Assembly: GCA_964609975.1 (NCBI GenBank)
Contig: CAZSTR010000001.1
Coordinates: 62,001-126,000, forward strand
Length of the DNA: 64,000 nt
Direction: 5' to 3'
Source of the DNA: UBA5905 sp964609975
GTDB taxonomy: Bacteria; Bacillota; Clostridia; Oscillospirales; Acutalibacteraceae
Both the position numbers and the translations under genes were made by a program. Each line of letters begins with the position of its first letter. Within the stretch, counting starts at the first letter, position 1. Positions 49,971 through 59,266 of the stretch are shown here, piece after piece. The notes beneath the pieces were generated by a model. The model worked only from the letters and a program-made list of their open reading frames with translations, was not told the origin of the DNA and did not search any database.

Positions 49971-50068
49971 GCCCTTCGCCCTCTTTTCTGCGCTTTTCCC
50001 AAATATTCTCCTTGTCATTTCGATAAATTGGACATTTTTTCAACAATTTTACCACTTTTCCTGCTTTC

Positions 50069-50097
50069 TTGCAAAACGCTCCAAAATATGATAAGAT
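50069..50097 (+). promoter_or_regulatory. Promoter of the YgiQ-type gene
   Basis: TTGCAA (50069-50074) and TAAGAT (50092-50097) are 17 bp apart, about 35 bases before the ATG at 50132. Confidence 0.65.
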
Positions 50098-50131
50098 TAA
50101 AGCAATCTATAATCGTCAGGAGAAGCTGTTT

Positions 50132-52033
50132 ATGCCTTTTTTACCTATGACCTTGAAGGAAATGCACGAAGCCGGCTGGGACAGGCCGGATTTTGTGATT
50201 GTCACCGGCGACGCTTATGTGGACCATCCGAGCTTCGGCACCGCCATCATCTCCCGTGTGCTGGAGGCGGAGGGCTTCCGGGTGTGCATCGTCTCCCAGC
50301 CGCAAACGGACGAGGACTATCAGCGATTCGGTTGTCCCCGGCTGGCCTTTCTCGTCAACGGCGGAAACATCGACCCCATGGTCGCCCATTATACCGCCGC
50401 CAAGCGCCGCCGCAGTGAGGACGCCTATTCCCCCGGCGGAAAGGCCGGCCTGCGCCCCGACCGCGCCACCATCGTCTATTGTCGGGCGATTCGGCGGCTG
50501 TTCGGCGATGTGCCGCTGGCCATCGGCGGGCTGGAGGCTTCCCTGCGCCGCTTCGCCCATTATGACTATTGGGATGACCGAGTGCGTCCGTCCATTTTGT
50601 TCGACACGGACGCCGACCTGCTCATGTATGGCATGGGCGAGCGCCATATTGTCGATATCGCTCATCGGCTGGACAACGGCGAAATCCTGCAGGAGCTGAC
50701 CGATGTGCGGGGCACCTGCTATCGCGTGGCCGCGGCGGACTATCAACCCATGCCCTGCGCCGAATGTCCATCCTTCGAGCTAGTGAGCGCCCCCACCGAC
50801 AGCGGAAAAAAGCAATATGCCATCTCCTGCCGTATTCAACAACAGGAGCAGGACGCCGTGCGTGGAAAGACGGTCATCCAACGGCACGGCGGGTTCATCC
50901 TCGTACAAAATCCGCCCACCCCACCCCTGGAAACGGAGGAGCTGGATCGGGTTTATTCCCTGCCCTTTATGCGCGCCTATCATCCCAGTTATGAAGCGCT
51001 AGGCGGCGTTCCCGGCATCGCCGAGGTGAAGTTTTCGGTGATTCACAACCGGGGCTGTTATGGGGCCTGCAACTTCTGTGCCATCGCCTCCCATCAGGGA
51101 CGTCAGGTCACCGCCCGCAGTCACGACAGCGTGGCCGCCGAGGTGGAAAAAATCACAAAAATGCCCGATTTCAAGGGGTATATTCACGATGTGGGCGGCC
51201 CCACCGCCGATTTTCGTGCCCCCTCCTGCGCCGCCCAGCAAAAGCGCGGCCTGTGCAAGGATCGAAAATGTCTTGCGCCGGAAATGTGCCCGGCGGTGCG
51301 GGTGGATCACAGCGACTATCTCACCCTTCTGCGCCGTCTGCGCAAAATTCCCGGCGTGAAAAAAGTTTTCGTCCGGTCGGGTATTCGCTATGACTATCTC
51401 ATCGCAGACAAGGACGAACGCTTTTTCAAGGAACTGATTCGCCATCATGTGAGCGGCCAGCTGAAGGTTGCGCCGGAGCACGTGTCCGACCGGGTGCTGG
51501 ATTGCATGGGAAAGCCCCATTTCGCCACATACGAAAAATTCCGCAAGCGGTTTTATGAGTTGACCGAAAGCGAAGGAAAAAAGCAATATCTTGTACCCTA
51601 TCTCATGTCCTCACATCCGGGAAGCACTGTAGACGATGCGGTGAAGCTGGCACTATTCCTCAAAAAAGAAGGACTTCACCCGGAGCAGGTGCAGGATTTC
51701 TATCCCACGCCCGGCACAGTGTCCACCTGTATGTTCTATACCGGCCTCGACCCCATGACCATGAAGCCGGTGTATGTGCCCCGCACTCCGCAGGAGAAGG
51801 CAGAGCAACGGGCACTGCTTCAATATTACCGCCCGGAAAACCGCCATCTTGTGCTCAGCGCCCTGCGGCGGGCGGGGCGGCAGGATCTCATCGGCACAGG
51901 AAAAGGCTGTCTCGTCGCCCCGGAGCCGGAGGCTCGGCGAACCGGCGGGGAGCATGGCCCCGCCAATCGGCAAGCCGCCGCCAAGGCAAGGAAAAAATAC
52001 AGCCGCTATAGCCGGCCAAAGAAAAAGAGCTGA
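50132..52033 (+). CDS. YgiQ-family radical SAM protein
   Basis: This 633-residue protein has an N-terminal B12-binding-like domain: FVIVTGDAYVDHPSFGTAII, GNIDPMVAHYTAAKRRR, and DVPLAIGGLEASLRRFAHYD. A radical SAM core follows, with C-x3-C-x2-C in NRGCYGACNFCAIASHQGR. DVGGPTADFRAPSC with later cysteines (GLCKDRKCLAPEMC) is typical of YgiQ. The C-terminus is a basic tail (KKYSRYSRPKKKS). The reaction is unknown. The ATG has CAGGAGAAG upstream, and the gene is monocistronic. Confidence 0.92.
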   Translation: MPFLPMTLKEMHEAGWDRPDFVIVTGDAYVDHPSFGTAIISRVLEAEGFRVCIVSQPQTDEDYQRFGCPRLAFLVNGGNIDPMVAHYTAAKRRRSEDAYSPGGKAGLRPDRATIVYCRAIRRLFGDVPLAIGGLEASLRRFAHYDYWDDRVRPSILFDTDADLLMYGMGERHIVDIAHRLDNGEILQELTDVRGTCYRVAAADYQPMPCAECPSFELVSAPTDSGKKQYAISCRIQQQEQDAVRGKTVIQRHGGFILVQNPPTPPLETEELDRVYSLPFMRAYHPSYEALGGVPGIAEVKFSVIHNRGCYGACNFCAIASHQGRQVTARSHDSVAAEVEKITKMPDFKGYIHDVGGPTADFRAPSCAAQQKRGLCKDRKCLAPEMCPAVRVDHSDYLTLLRRLRKIPGVKKVFVRSGIRYDYLIADKDERFFKELIRHHVSGQLKVAPEHVSDRVLDCMGKPHFATYEKFRKRFYELTESEGKKQYLVPYLMSSHPGSTVDDAVKLALFLKKEGLHPEQVQDFYPTPGTVSTCMFYTGLDPMTMKPVYVPRTPQEKAEQRALLQYYRPENRHLVLSALRRAGRQDLIGTGKGCLVAPEPEARRTGGEHGPANRQAAAKARKKYSRYSRPKKKS

Positions 52034-52048
52034 GCAAACCCACAGAAA

Positions 52049-52090
52049 AGAGCGAAGGAATGTCTCCCAAAAGGGACACGCCTTCGCTCT
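52049..52090. terminator. Bidirectional terminator-like hairpin
   Basis: AGAGCGAAGG pairs with CCTTCGCTCT, with an inner CTCCC/GGGAC-type helix around AAAA. Only short A/T runs flank it. It separates the convergent YgiQ-type and mnmA genes. Confidence 0.7.
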
Positions 52091-52096
52091 CTTTCC

Positions 52097-53191
52097 TCAT
52101 TTATTCTCCGATAAGGCCCGCTGAATTGTTCCGCCGCCCAGCACCTCGTCACCGTCATAGAACACCACCGCCTGGCCGGGGGTCACCGCCCGCTGGGGGC
52201 TGTCGAAAGCAACCCGCACCCGGCCGTCCGCCAACGGTTCCAGCCACGCCGGCGCCTCCGGTGCCGAATAGCGGGTGCGCGCCGCCGCCCGCACCGGCGC
52301 CTCCGGCGTTTCGCCGCAAATCCAGTTCACATTCTCCGCCAGAAGAACCCGGCTATACAGCGCCTTTTCCGGCGCCAGCACCACTCGGTTCCGGGCTATG
52401 TCCTTTTCCAGCACATACAGCGGCGCCGGGAGAGCGAGACCGAGACCCTTCCGCTGACCGATGGTGTAGCCGATGATTCCCTTGTGCTGTCCCAGCACAT
52501 TTTCCTCTCGATCCACAAAGTCGCCGGCCGCATAGTCCCGACCCGTGCGACGGCGGATAAAATCCGCATATTTTCCGTCCTCCACAAAGCAGATATCCTG
52601 GCTGTCCTGCTTGCGGGCGTTGAAAAAGCCATAGCACTCGGCTATCCGGCGCACGGTTTCCTTGCTTTCCGCCTCGCCCAGAGGAAAACAGGTGTGTGCC
52701 AGCTGCTCCTGGGTCAGAAAATACAGCACATAGCTCTGATCCTTCGGCAAATAGCGCGCCTTCTTTAGCTTCCATTTTCCTGTGTTTGCATCCTGCTCCA
52801 CCCGCGCATAATGGCCGGTCACGATGGTGTCATAGCCCAACAGCTTTCCCCGCTCATACAGGCGGGCGAACTTCATATACCGATTGCAGTCGATGCAGGG
52901 GTTCGGGGTATATCCCTTTTCATAGGCCTTCACAAAGCGGTCAATCACCTGGTCGGAAAAATCCGCCGTATAGTTGAACACATAAAACTTCATTCCCAGA
53001 GATAACGCCACCTGGCGGGCGTCCTCTGCGTCCTGCTGGGTGCAACAGGCCTTTTCCCGCTGCAGCTCCGCTTCCCCCTCATGAAGCTTCATGGTCACAC
53101 CGATGCAGTCATAGCTCCGCTCCCGCATCATTGCCGCTGCCACCGAGCTGTCCACACCGCCGCTCATCGCGATCAACGCTCTGTCCGCCAT
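52097..53191 (-). CDS. mnmA: tRNA-specific 2-thiouridylase
   Basis: This 364-residue enzyme thiolates U34 of tRNA-Lys, -Glu and -Gln. It has the PP-loop MSGGVDSSVAA, the catalytic pair in NPCIDCNRYMKF and DSQDICFVEDG, and YTIGQRKGLGL. A C-terminal beta-barrel (GGGTIQRA) ends the chain. The ATG at 53191 has AAGGAG 10 bases upstream. It is last in the pth-mfd-ybaK-orf-mnmA group. Its start overlaps the end of the small gene before it. Confidence 0.95.
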   Translation of the reverse strand: MADRALIAMSGGVDSSVAAAMMRERSYDCIGVTMKLHEGEAELQREKACCTQQDAEDARQVALSLGMKFYVFNYTADFSDQVIDRFVKAYEKGYTPNPCIDCNRYMKFARLYERGKLLGYDTIVTGHYARVEQDANTGKWKLKKARYLPKDQSYVLYFLTQEQLAHTCFPLGEAESKETVRRIAECYGFFNARKQDSQDICFVEDGKYADFIRRRTGRDYAAGDFVDREENVLGQHKGIIGYTIGQRKGLGLALPAPLYVLEKDIARNRVVLAPEKALYSRVLLAENVNWICGETPEAPVRAAARTRYSAPEAPAWLEPLADGRVRVAFDSPQRAVTPGQAVVFYDGDEVLGGGTIQRALSENK

Positions 53192-53435
53192 CTCTGTTCC
53201 ACTCCTTTTCCATCCATTCTGCCAGCGCCAGGCATCCACGCCGCCGCAGACCCTGCGTCAAACGCTGCCGTTGTTCGGCCGTCAGCTCCGCCAAAAGCGT
53301 TTCCGGCGGCGCCCCAAACTGGGCATACAGCCGCCGTCCCGCCTGCTCCGGCGTCAGCGCCTCCCCCGTAGCCAGCCGCAGAAGAGCTTCGCACACCCGC
53401 TCCGGACGGTTCTGGCGATATACCGACGCCATCAT
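53109..53435 (-). CDS. Small hypothetical protein overlapping mnmA start
   Basis: This ~108-residue reading frame starts at ATG 53435, overlapping the ybaK stop (ATGA), with GGGGAG about 6 bases upstream. The first ~75 residues look like a helical domain (RPERVCEALLRLATGEALTP and LLAELTAEQRQRLTQGLRRR). The last ~28 overlap mnmA in another frame and are low-complexity. It fills an otherwise empty 240-base gap between two genes of one operon. I recognise no family. Confidence 0.5.
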   Translation of the reverse strand: MMASVYRQNRPERVCEALLRLATGEALTPEQAGRRLYAQFGAPPETLLAELTAEQRQRLTQGLRRRGCLALAEWMEKEWNRDGGQSVDRDERRCGQLGGSGNDAGAEL

Positions 53436-53923
53436 TCTGTCTCCCCGTGGCGGATGATGTCCGCCGTTTTTCCGTTCACCACTCGCAGAAGATCCGCCGG
53501 CGCCAACAAAACCTGGGCGCCGATGCGGCCGCCGCTGAGAATAATTTCGTCGAAATCCAACACACTTTCGTGCACCACCGTCGGAAAAGACTTTTTCATA
53601 CCGATAGGGGTGCATCCGCCCCGCACATAGCCGGTCAGCGGCAACAGCTCCTTCACCGGGATAAGCTCCACCGCTTTTTCCCCCACGGCTCGCGCCGCCG
53701 CTTTCAAATCCACCTCCGCGGCGATGGGCACAACAAACACATAGTGGCCGCCGCTTTTCCCCGCCGCCACCAGCGTCTTGAAGGAGGAATCGTATGGCTG
53801 ATGAAGCTGATCCGCCACCTGCACCGCGTCCACGAAGGCCGAACAGTCATACAAATTCACCCGATGGGGAATTTTTCTTTGCTCCAATATGCGCATGGCA
53901 TTGGTTTTCTGCTCTTTAGCCAT
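53432..53923 (-). CDS. ybaK: Cys-tRNA(Pro) deacylase, YbaK/EbsC type
   Basis: This 163-residue trans-editing protein removes cysteine from mischarged tRNA-Pro. It has KTLVAAGKSGGHYVFVVPIA with the conserved lysine and the family motif YVRGGCTPIGMKKSF, then IILSGGRIGAQVLLAP. It overlaps the end of mfd by 8 bases and the small downstream gene by 4. Confidence 0.93.
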   Translation of the reverse strand: MAKEQKTNAMRILEQRKIPHRVNLYDCSAFVDAVQVADQLHQPYDSSFKTLVAAGKSGGHYVFVVPIAAEVDLKAAARAVGEKAVELIPVKELLPLTGYVRGGCTPIGMKKSFPTVVHESVLDFDEIILSGGRIGAQVLLAPADLLRVVNGKTADIIRHGETE

Positions 53924-56900
53924 CTGTTTTCGCCTCCTTCATCGCTTCCAGCGTCTCCCGCAGAGTGTCCAGAACATCCTTTCCGCCGGCGCGGTTGATT
54001 TTCACCGCAAAATAGGGCTTTCCGCCGGCGCTGATCAGCACCCGTCCCGGCAACGCCGCCGTCAGGCAGGCGCCCACAGCGATGTCCAGCACACGGGGAT
54101 AAAGATACAGCGTGCCGCCCTGTTCCCGGATTTCCCGAATTCCGTTTCCGGCGGCCATGTTGCGCAACAGCGCCACATCAATCAGACCCTGCACCGCCGT
54201 AGGCGGCTCGCCGAATCGGTCGATAAGCTCGTCGAACACATCCAGAGAATCCTCCTCGGAGCGAATGTCCGCGATGCGCCGATAGATTTCCAGTCGCTGG
54301 GCATGGTCGGCGATATAGCTCTCCGGTATATGGGCGGTCACCGGCAAATCTACCAAACAGTCCACCGCCTCCGCCACCGGCTTTCCTTTTTCTTCCTCCA
54401 CGGCTTCGCCCAACAGCTTCAGATACATATCATATCCCACCGCTTCCATATGTCCGTGCTGCTGCGCGCCCAGCAGATTTCCGGCGCCGCGGATTTCCAT
54501 ATCCCGCATGGCAATGCGGAAGCCGGCGCCAAACTCCGTGAATTCCCGCATAGCCTCCAGTCTCTTCTCTGCTACATCCGACAGCTCTTTTCCACGGGTG
54601 AAGGTCAGATAGGCATACGCCCGCCGTGTGGAGCGGCCAACACGCCCCCGCAGCTGGTGCAACTGAGACAGGCCATAGCGATCGGCATTTTCTACGATGA
54701 GGGTGTTCACATTGGAAATATCCACGCCGGTTTCGATGATGGTGGTGCAAACCAGCACATCCACCTCGTGCTCCAGCACCTGGCGCCAGATTTCCGATAG
54801 CTCCTCCTCGGTCATGCGCCCATGCGCCACCGCCAGCCGTGCCTCCGGCACGCGGGCTTGAATCGCGGCGGCACAGCGCTCGATGGTGTCGATACGGTTG
54901 TGAATATAATACACCTGTCCGTCCCGGTGCAGCTCCCGCCGGATGGCATCCGCCAGCACACCGGCATCCTGTTCCAGCACATAGGTTTGCACCGGCAAAC
55001 GGTCCTGGGGCGCTTCCTCGATGACCGACATATCCCGAATTCCGCTCATGGCCATATTCAGCGTGCGAGGGATGGGCGTCGCGGAGAGGGTCAGCACATC
55101 CACATTGGGCGTCAGCTCCTTAATGCGCTCCTTCTGGCTTACGCCGAAGCGCTGCTCCTCGTCCACGATGAACAGACCCAGATCATGAAAGCGCACATCC
55201 GCCGACAGCATCCTATGAGTGCCCACCACAATGTCCACCTGACCGGCCTTCAGCCGTTCCACGGTCTCCGCCTGTTGCTTCGCCGTACGAAAACGGGAGA
55301 GCATCTCTACCTTCACCGGGAAGCCCTCGAAGCGCTTGAGGATGGTGTTATAATGCTGAAACGCCAAAATTGTCGTGGGCACCAGCAGAGCGCATTGCTT
55401 CCCCTCGGCCACGCATTTGAAAGCGGCCCGCAGAGCCACCTCGGTCTTTCCGAAGCCCACATCGCCGCAAAGCAGGCGATCCATAGGCACGGGGCGCTCC
55501 ATATCCGATTTAATTTCGTCAATACAACGGAGCTGATCCTCCGTCTCCTCATATTCGAAATGGCGCTCGAAATCGTATTGCCATTCCTCATCCGGGCCGA
55601 AGGCATAGCCCCGCGAAGCCATCCGCTTTCCGTAAAGGGCGATGAGCTGGCGGGCGATGTCCTTCACGGCAGTGCGCACACGGGTCTTCGCTTTTTGCCA
55701 TTCCTGACCGCCCAGCCGGTGCAAATGTACCGTGGCGTCCTCCTTGTTTCCAATATATTTGCTCACAAGATCCAGCTGGGTCACCGGCACATACAGCGTG
55801 TCCCCCTTGGCATATTCCAGCTTAATATAGTCCTTCACAATTCCCTGCACATCCATTTGATGGACGCCCTGATAAATGCCAATGCCATGGGCGGAATGAA
55901 CCACATAGTCCCCCACCTGCAGCTCCGACAGGCTGTGGATGTCCATGCCGCTGTGCTTCGTTCGCCGCCGGGTGCGGCGAGGCTTGCTCATGCGCCCATG
56001 GGTCATCACGCAAAGAGCGGCGTCCGGCAGCTCGAAGCCAGCCGACAGACCGCCCACCGTCACCAGCACCTGTCCACGCACCGGCTTTTCCGGCGCCTTC
56101 GCATATAACGCGGGTAAACCCGCCTTTTGCAAATCCTCCGCCAGAACCTGCGCCGCCTTTTCTTCGCCGCCGGCCAGCACAACGCAGGCCATTCGATGAG
56201 CCAGACGCTCCTTCAAATCCTCCGTCAACAGCTCCACTCGACCCGACCAGACGGGTAGCTGGCGCGCGTCGCAGGAATAGATCGCCGCCGGGCGAATATC
56301 CCCTTGGGCGCGAGCAAAGGCGTCCATCAAAAGACCACTTTGTCCCTCAAAGCGGCGCACAACCTCGCCCCAGTCCAACAGATGCTCCGTCAGCTCTCGG
56401 CAGATTTTTCCCTCCTTCAGAAGAGACTCCACATCCTGGGACAGCTGCCAATGGGCGGTGCGCACCCGCTCCTTCAGCTTCGCCGGCTCGCTGGCCACCA
56501 GTAACGCGTCCCGCAGATAGTCAAACAGCGTGGTAGGCGCATAAATTCGAGAAATATAGACCTCCGTGGAGGCCAGGGTTTCCCCCGAACGCAAGCGGTC
56601 GGCGTCCGCCAAAAGGTTTTTGCGCACCTCCTCCGCCATGCGTCCCCGCTGAGCAGAGGCCAGCGCGGAAAGCTCCGCCGCCAACGCCGCCGGGTCCTCA
56701 CAGGCGATTTCCTTCGCCGGAGGAATCGAAACCGCATCCAGCGACTGGGTGCGCCGCTGGGACACCAAATCAAAATAGGCGATGGTGTCCACCGTATCAC
56801 CCCAAAGCTCGATGCGCACCGGCGCCTCGCAGTCGGCGGGGTATACATCCACGATTCCGCCCCGCACGGCGAATTGACCGGCGCCCTCGATTTGGGCGCA

Positions 56901-57386
56901 CCGCTCATAGCCGGCCGCGGACAACGCCGCCGGAAGCTCCGTCACCGGGAGCATCGCTCCGGCGGTCAGCTCCAGCGTGCGGGACAGGAGCACATCCGGG
57001 GGAATCGTATATTGAATCGCCGCCTCCACACAGGCGACCACCGCATCGAAGTTTCCCTCCGCCACCGTTGCCAGCGTGCCCAGTCGCATTTGTTCATACT
57101 CTCTGGAAACACTCTGTGCCGGATGCAAATTGATTTCACGCGCCGGCAAATAGCACACCCGCAGGCCAAGGGCGCGCAAATCCTCCGCCAGTCTGGCCGC
57201 CTCCGCCTCATCGGCCGTCAGCACCGCCACCCGTCGGGACAAGCGCTCCCGCAGACCGGCCGCGAAAAGGGCTTTATGGATATGGGCCAGCCCAATCACC
57301 GACACCGCACCCCGCTTCTCCCGCAGATCGGCGGCAACATTCTCATACACCGGCACATCGGCCAGTCCCTTGCTCCAAATGCTCAT
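53916..57386 (-). CDS. mfd: Transcription-repair coupling factor
   Basis: This 1156-residue translocase removes stalled RNA polymerase and recruits UvrA. It has an N-terminal UvrB-like region (GQFAVRGGIVDVYPAD), a CarD/RID domain (LQVGDYVVHSAHGIGIYQGV) and a RecG-like motor. The motor has Walker A CGDVGFGKTEVALRAAF, the DEExQ box VDEEQRFG, motif III LTLSATPIPRTLNM, and VLVCTTIIETGVDISNVNT. A TRCF C-terminal domain ends the chain. The ATG lies 23 bases after pth. Confidence 0.97.
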   Translation of the reverse strand: MSIWSKGLADVPVYENVAADLREKRGAVSVIGLAHIHKALFAAGLRERLSRRVAVLTADEAEAARLAEDLRALGLRVCYLPAREINLHPAQSVSREYEQMRLGTLATVAEGNFDAVVACVEAAIQYTIPPDVLLSRTLELTAGAMLPVTELPAALSAAGYERCAQIEGAGQFAVRGGIVDVYPADCEAPVRIELWGDTVDTIAYFDLVSQRRTQSLDAVSIPPAKEIACEDPAALAAELSALASAQRGRMAEEVRKNLLADADRLRSGETLASTEVYISRIYAPTTLFDYLRDALLVASEPAKLKERVRTAHWQLSQDVESLLKEGKICRELTEHLLDWGEVVRRFEGQSGLLMDAFARAQGDIRPAAIYSCDARQLPVWSGRVELLTEDLKERLAHRMACVVLAGGEEKAAQVLAEDLQKAGLPALYAKAPEKPVRGQVLVTVGGLSAGFELPDAALCVMTHGRMSKPRRTRRRTKHSGMDIHSLSELQVGDYVVHSAHGIGIYQGVHQMDVQGIVKDYIKLEYAKGDTLYVPVTQLDLVSKYIGNKEDATVHLHRLGGQEWQKAKTRVRTAVKDIARQLIALYGKRMASRGYAFGPDEEWQYDFERHFEYEETEDQLRCIDEIKSDMERPVPMDRLLCGDVGFGKTEVALRAAFKCVAEGKQCALLVPTTILAFQHYNTILKRFEGFPVKVEMLSRFRTAKQQAETVERLKAGQVDIVVGTHRMLSADVRFHDLGLFIVDEEQRFGVSQKERIKELTPNVDVLTLSATPIPRTLNMAMSGIRDMSVIEEAPQDRLPVQTYVLEQDAGVLADAIRRELHRDGQVYYIHNRIDTIERCAAAIQARVPEARLAVAHGRMTEEELSEIWRQVLEHEVDVLVCTTIIETGVDISNVNTLIVENADRYGLSQLHQLRGRVGRSTRRAYAYLTFTRGKELSDVAEKRLEAMREFTEFGAGFRIAMRDMEIRGAGNLLGAQQHGHMEAVGYDMYLKLLGEAVEEEKGKPVAEAVDCLVDLPVTAHIPESYIADHAQRLEIYRRIADIRSEEDSLDVFDELIDRFGEPPTAVQGLIDVALLRNMAAGNGIREIREQGGTLYLYPRVLDIAVGACLTAALPGRVLISAGGKPYFAVKINRAGGKDVLDTLRETLEAMKEAKTDG

Positions 57387-57409
57387 TTATGCTCTCCCGT
57401 CGCTTTCCG

Positions 57410-57976
57410 TCAATGGGAAAAACGGTTCATCGCCTCGTCCGTTTTCCCCGCCACGATGAGCCGTGCCGCCGCCGCGGCGCGCTCATAGGCCTCCTCCATG
57501 AGGGGCTGTTCCTCCTTCCCGAACCGGGACAAAACCCAATCCGCCATGTCGTATGCCGGATGGGGCTTTTCGCCGACGCCGATGCGCACCCGCGGAAAAG
57601 CGTCACTTCCGATGCAACCGATGATGCTGCGCAAACCCTTTTGTCCCCCGTCGCTCCCCTTGCGGCGCACCCGCAGCGCTCCCAGCTTCAGCGCCACATC
57701 GTCGCTGAACACCAAAAGCTGCTCCGGCGAAAGCTTATAGAAATGCATGGCCTCCTGCACAGACTCGCCGCTCAGATTCATAAAGGTTTGGGGGAACAGC
57801 AACAGCACCCGCCGATTTTCCAGTTCCCCTGTGGCGGTCAACCCCTTAAACTGTTTTTTCGTCAACGAAACGCCCATTTCCTTCGCCAGCGCCTGCAGCG
57901 CCGCGCACCCGGCGTTATGGCGGGTGTTCTCATAGCTCAGGCCGGGGTTCCCCAATCCAACCAGCAGAAAATCCAT
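57410..57976 (-). CDS. pth: Peptidyl-tRNA hydrolase
   Basis: This 188-residue hydrolase recycles peptidyl-tRNA. It starts FLLVGLGNPGLSYENTRHNAG with the catalytic histidine in TRHNAG. PQTFMNLSGESVQ, DDVALKLGALRVRRKGSDGG and GLRSIIGCIGSDAFPR complete the family signature. I chose ATG 57976 to give standard family length; ATG 58000 is possible. It is the first gene of the pth-mfd group. Confidence 0.95.
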   Translation of the reverse strand: MDFLLVGLGNPGLSYENTRHNAGCAALQALAKEMGVSLTKKQFKGLTATGELENRRVLLLFPQTFMNLSGESVQEAMHFYKLSPEQLLVFSDDVALKLGALRVRRKGSDGGQKGLRSIIGCIGSDAFPRVRIGVGEKPHPAYDMADWVLSRFGKEEQPLMEEAYERAAAAARLIVAGKTDEAMNRFSH

Positions 57977-58040
57977 TCCGCCGCCTCGGTTCCATTGCAT
58001 TTTTTGCCCTCTTTTCCTCGCGTTTTCTTCTTTCCGGGAC

Positions 58041-58069
58041 ATTATATCAAAATTTTCTCCCGCACGCAA
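58041..58069 (-). promoter_or_regulatory. Promoter of the pth-mfd operon
   Basis: On the minus strand TTGCGT (58064-58069) and TATAAT (58041-58046) are 17 bp apart, ~65 bases upstream of pth. Confidence 0.65.
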
Positions 58070-58099
58070 GCCCACAGCCGCCGGAATTGCAGAAAAGAA

Positions 58100-58128
58100 T
58101 TGAAATTTTCCCAAATCTATGTTATAGT
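58100..58128 (+). promoter_or_regulatory. Promoter of the Gld-type ABC operon
   Basis: TTGAAA (58100-58105) and TATAGT (58123-58128) are 17 bp apart, giving a leader of ~180 bases before the ATG at 58319. No clear structured element is visible in the leader. Confidence 0.7.
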
Positions 58129-58318
58129 GTAAAAGATGCGTTCGGACAACACCGATTTCATCGAAAACACGAAACAAACACATTTTGGTCGGGAGTTTCA
58201 CATTCTGTTTACACACTGCCGGTCAAAAAAAGGTACAATGCTTTTCGTGTGAACAATATATATGGGCAGAGCGGTTCGCAGCCGCCCCGCCCAGAGAAAA
58301 ACGGAGGGCCAGCTGCGT

Positions 58319-59266
58319 ATGATTGAAGTCAAAAACCTCACCAAGCGCTACGGCAGCCATTGCGCGGTGAAAAACATCAGCTTTTCAGCGGACGAAGGAG
58401 AAATTCTCGGATTTCTCGGGCCGAACGGCGCGGGAAAATCCACCACGATGAACATCATCACCGGGTATTTGTCCGCAACCGACGGCACCGTCACCGTCAA
58501 CGGCCATGATATTCTGGAAGAGCCTAACGAGGCGAAGGCCAACATCGGCTATCTGCCGGAAATTCCTCCCCTGTATCCAGATATGACCGTGCGGGAATAT
58601 CTGGATTTCATGTACGATTTGAAAAAATGTGCTCTCCCCCGCGTCAAGCACATCACCGAAATCTGCAAAATCATGAAAATTGAGAATGTCTACGGCCGCT
58701 TGATTAAAAACCTCTCCAAGGGCTATAAACAGCGCGTGGGCATGGCGCAGGCCCTCATCGGCAACCCGCCGGTGCTCATCCTCGACGAGCCGACCGTCGG
58801 CCTTGACCCCAACCAGATCATCGAAATGCGGGCGCTCATCAAAAGCCTCGGAAAGCACCACACGGTGATTCTTTCCTCCCATATCCTCCCCGAAATCGAA
58901 GCGGTCTGCGACCGGATTGTCATCATCAGCAACGGCGAAATCGTCGCCGATGACAGCGCCGAAAACCTGTCCGCCCACTTCTCGGAGGATCGGCGACTGG
59001 CGGTCACCATCGCCGGTCCCTCCCAGGATGTGGCTCAGCTGATCGCCTCCATCCCCGGCGTCGTGCAGGTGCAGCGTCTGGGCGGTCGGGAAAACGGCTG
59101 TGAGGATTTCGCCATCGAGGTCGAAAGCGGCGCCGACATCCGCCGGGAGCTTTTCGACCGGCTGGCGAAGCGCGGCTGGCCTCTGCTCGCCTCGAAGCCT
59201 CTGGCCATGTCCCTTGAGGATGTGTTCATCAACCTCACCATTCATCAGAACGGAGGTGCTCGATAA
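58319..59266 (+). CDS. ABC transporter ATPase (GldA/ABC-2 type)
   Basis: This 315-residue ATPase has Walker A GPNGAGKST, signature LSKGYKQRVG, Walker B VLILDEPTVGLDP and H-loop ILSSHIL. The C-terminal region with LAMSLEDVFINLT is typical of the CcmA/GldA branch. The ATG at 58319 has GGAGG 10 bases upstream. Its stop overlaps the permease start. It drives the ABC-2 permease encoded next. Confidence 0.92.
   Translation: MIEVKNLTKRYGSHCAVKNISFSADEGEILGFLGPNGAGKSTTMNIITGYLSATDGTVTVNGHDILEEPNEAKANIGYLPEIPPLYPDMTVREYLDFMYDLKKCALPRVKHITEICKIMKIENVYGRLIKNLSKGYKQRVGMAQALIGNPPVLILDEPTVGLDPNQIIEMRALIKSLGKHHTVILSSHILPEIEAVCDRIVIISNGEIVADDSAENLSAHFSEDRRLAVTIAGPSQDVAQLIASIPGVVQVQRLGGRENGCEDFAIEVESGADIRRELFDRLAKRGWPLLASKPLAMSLEDVFINLTIHQNGGAR

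Noticed and set aside
54822..56108. 428-codon plus-strand open frame opposite mfd
   Set aside because: It is a shadow frame with repetitive His/Arg/Leu composition, no SD and no recognisable domain. mfd fully explains the region.
58205..58245. Second promoter TTTACA/TACAAT upstream of the Gld-type operon
   Set aside because: The spacing is 20 bp, too long for sigma-A. A better 17-bp promoter lies at 58100-58128.
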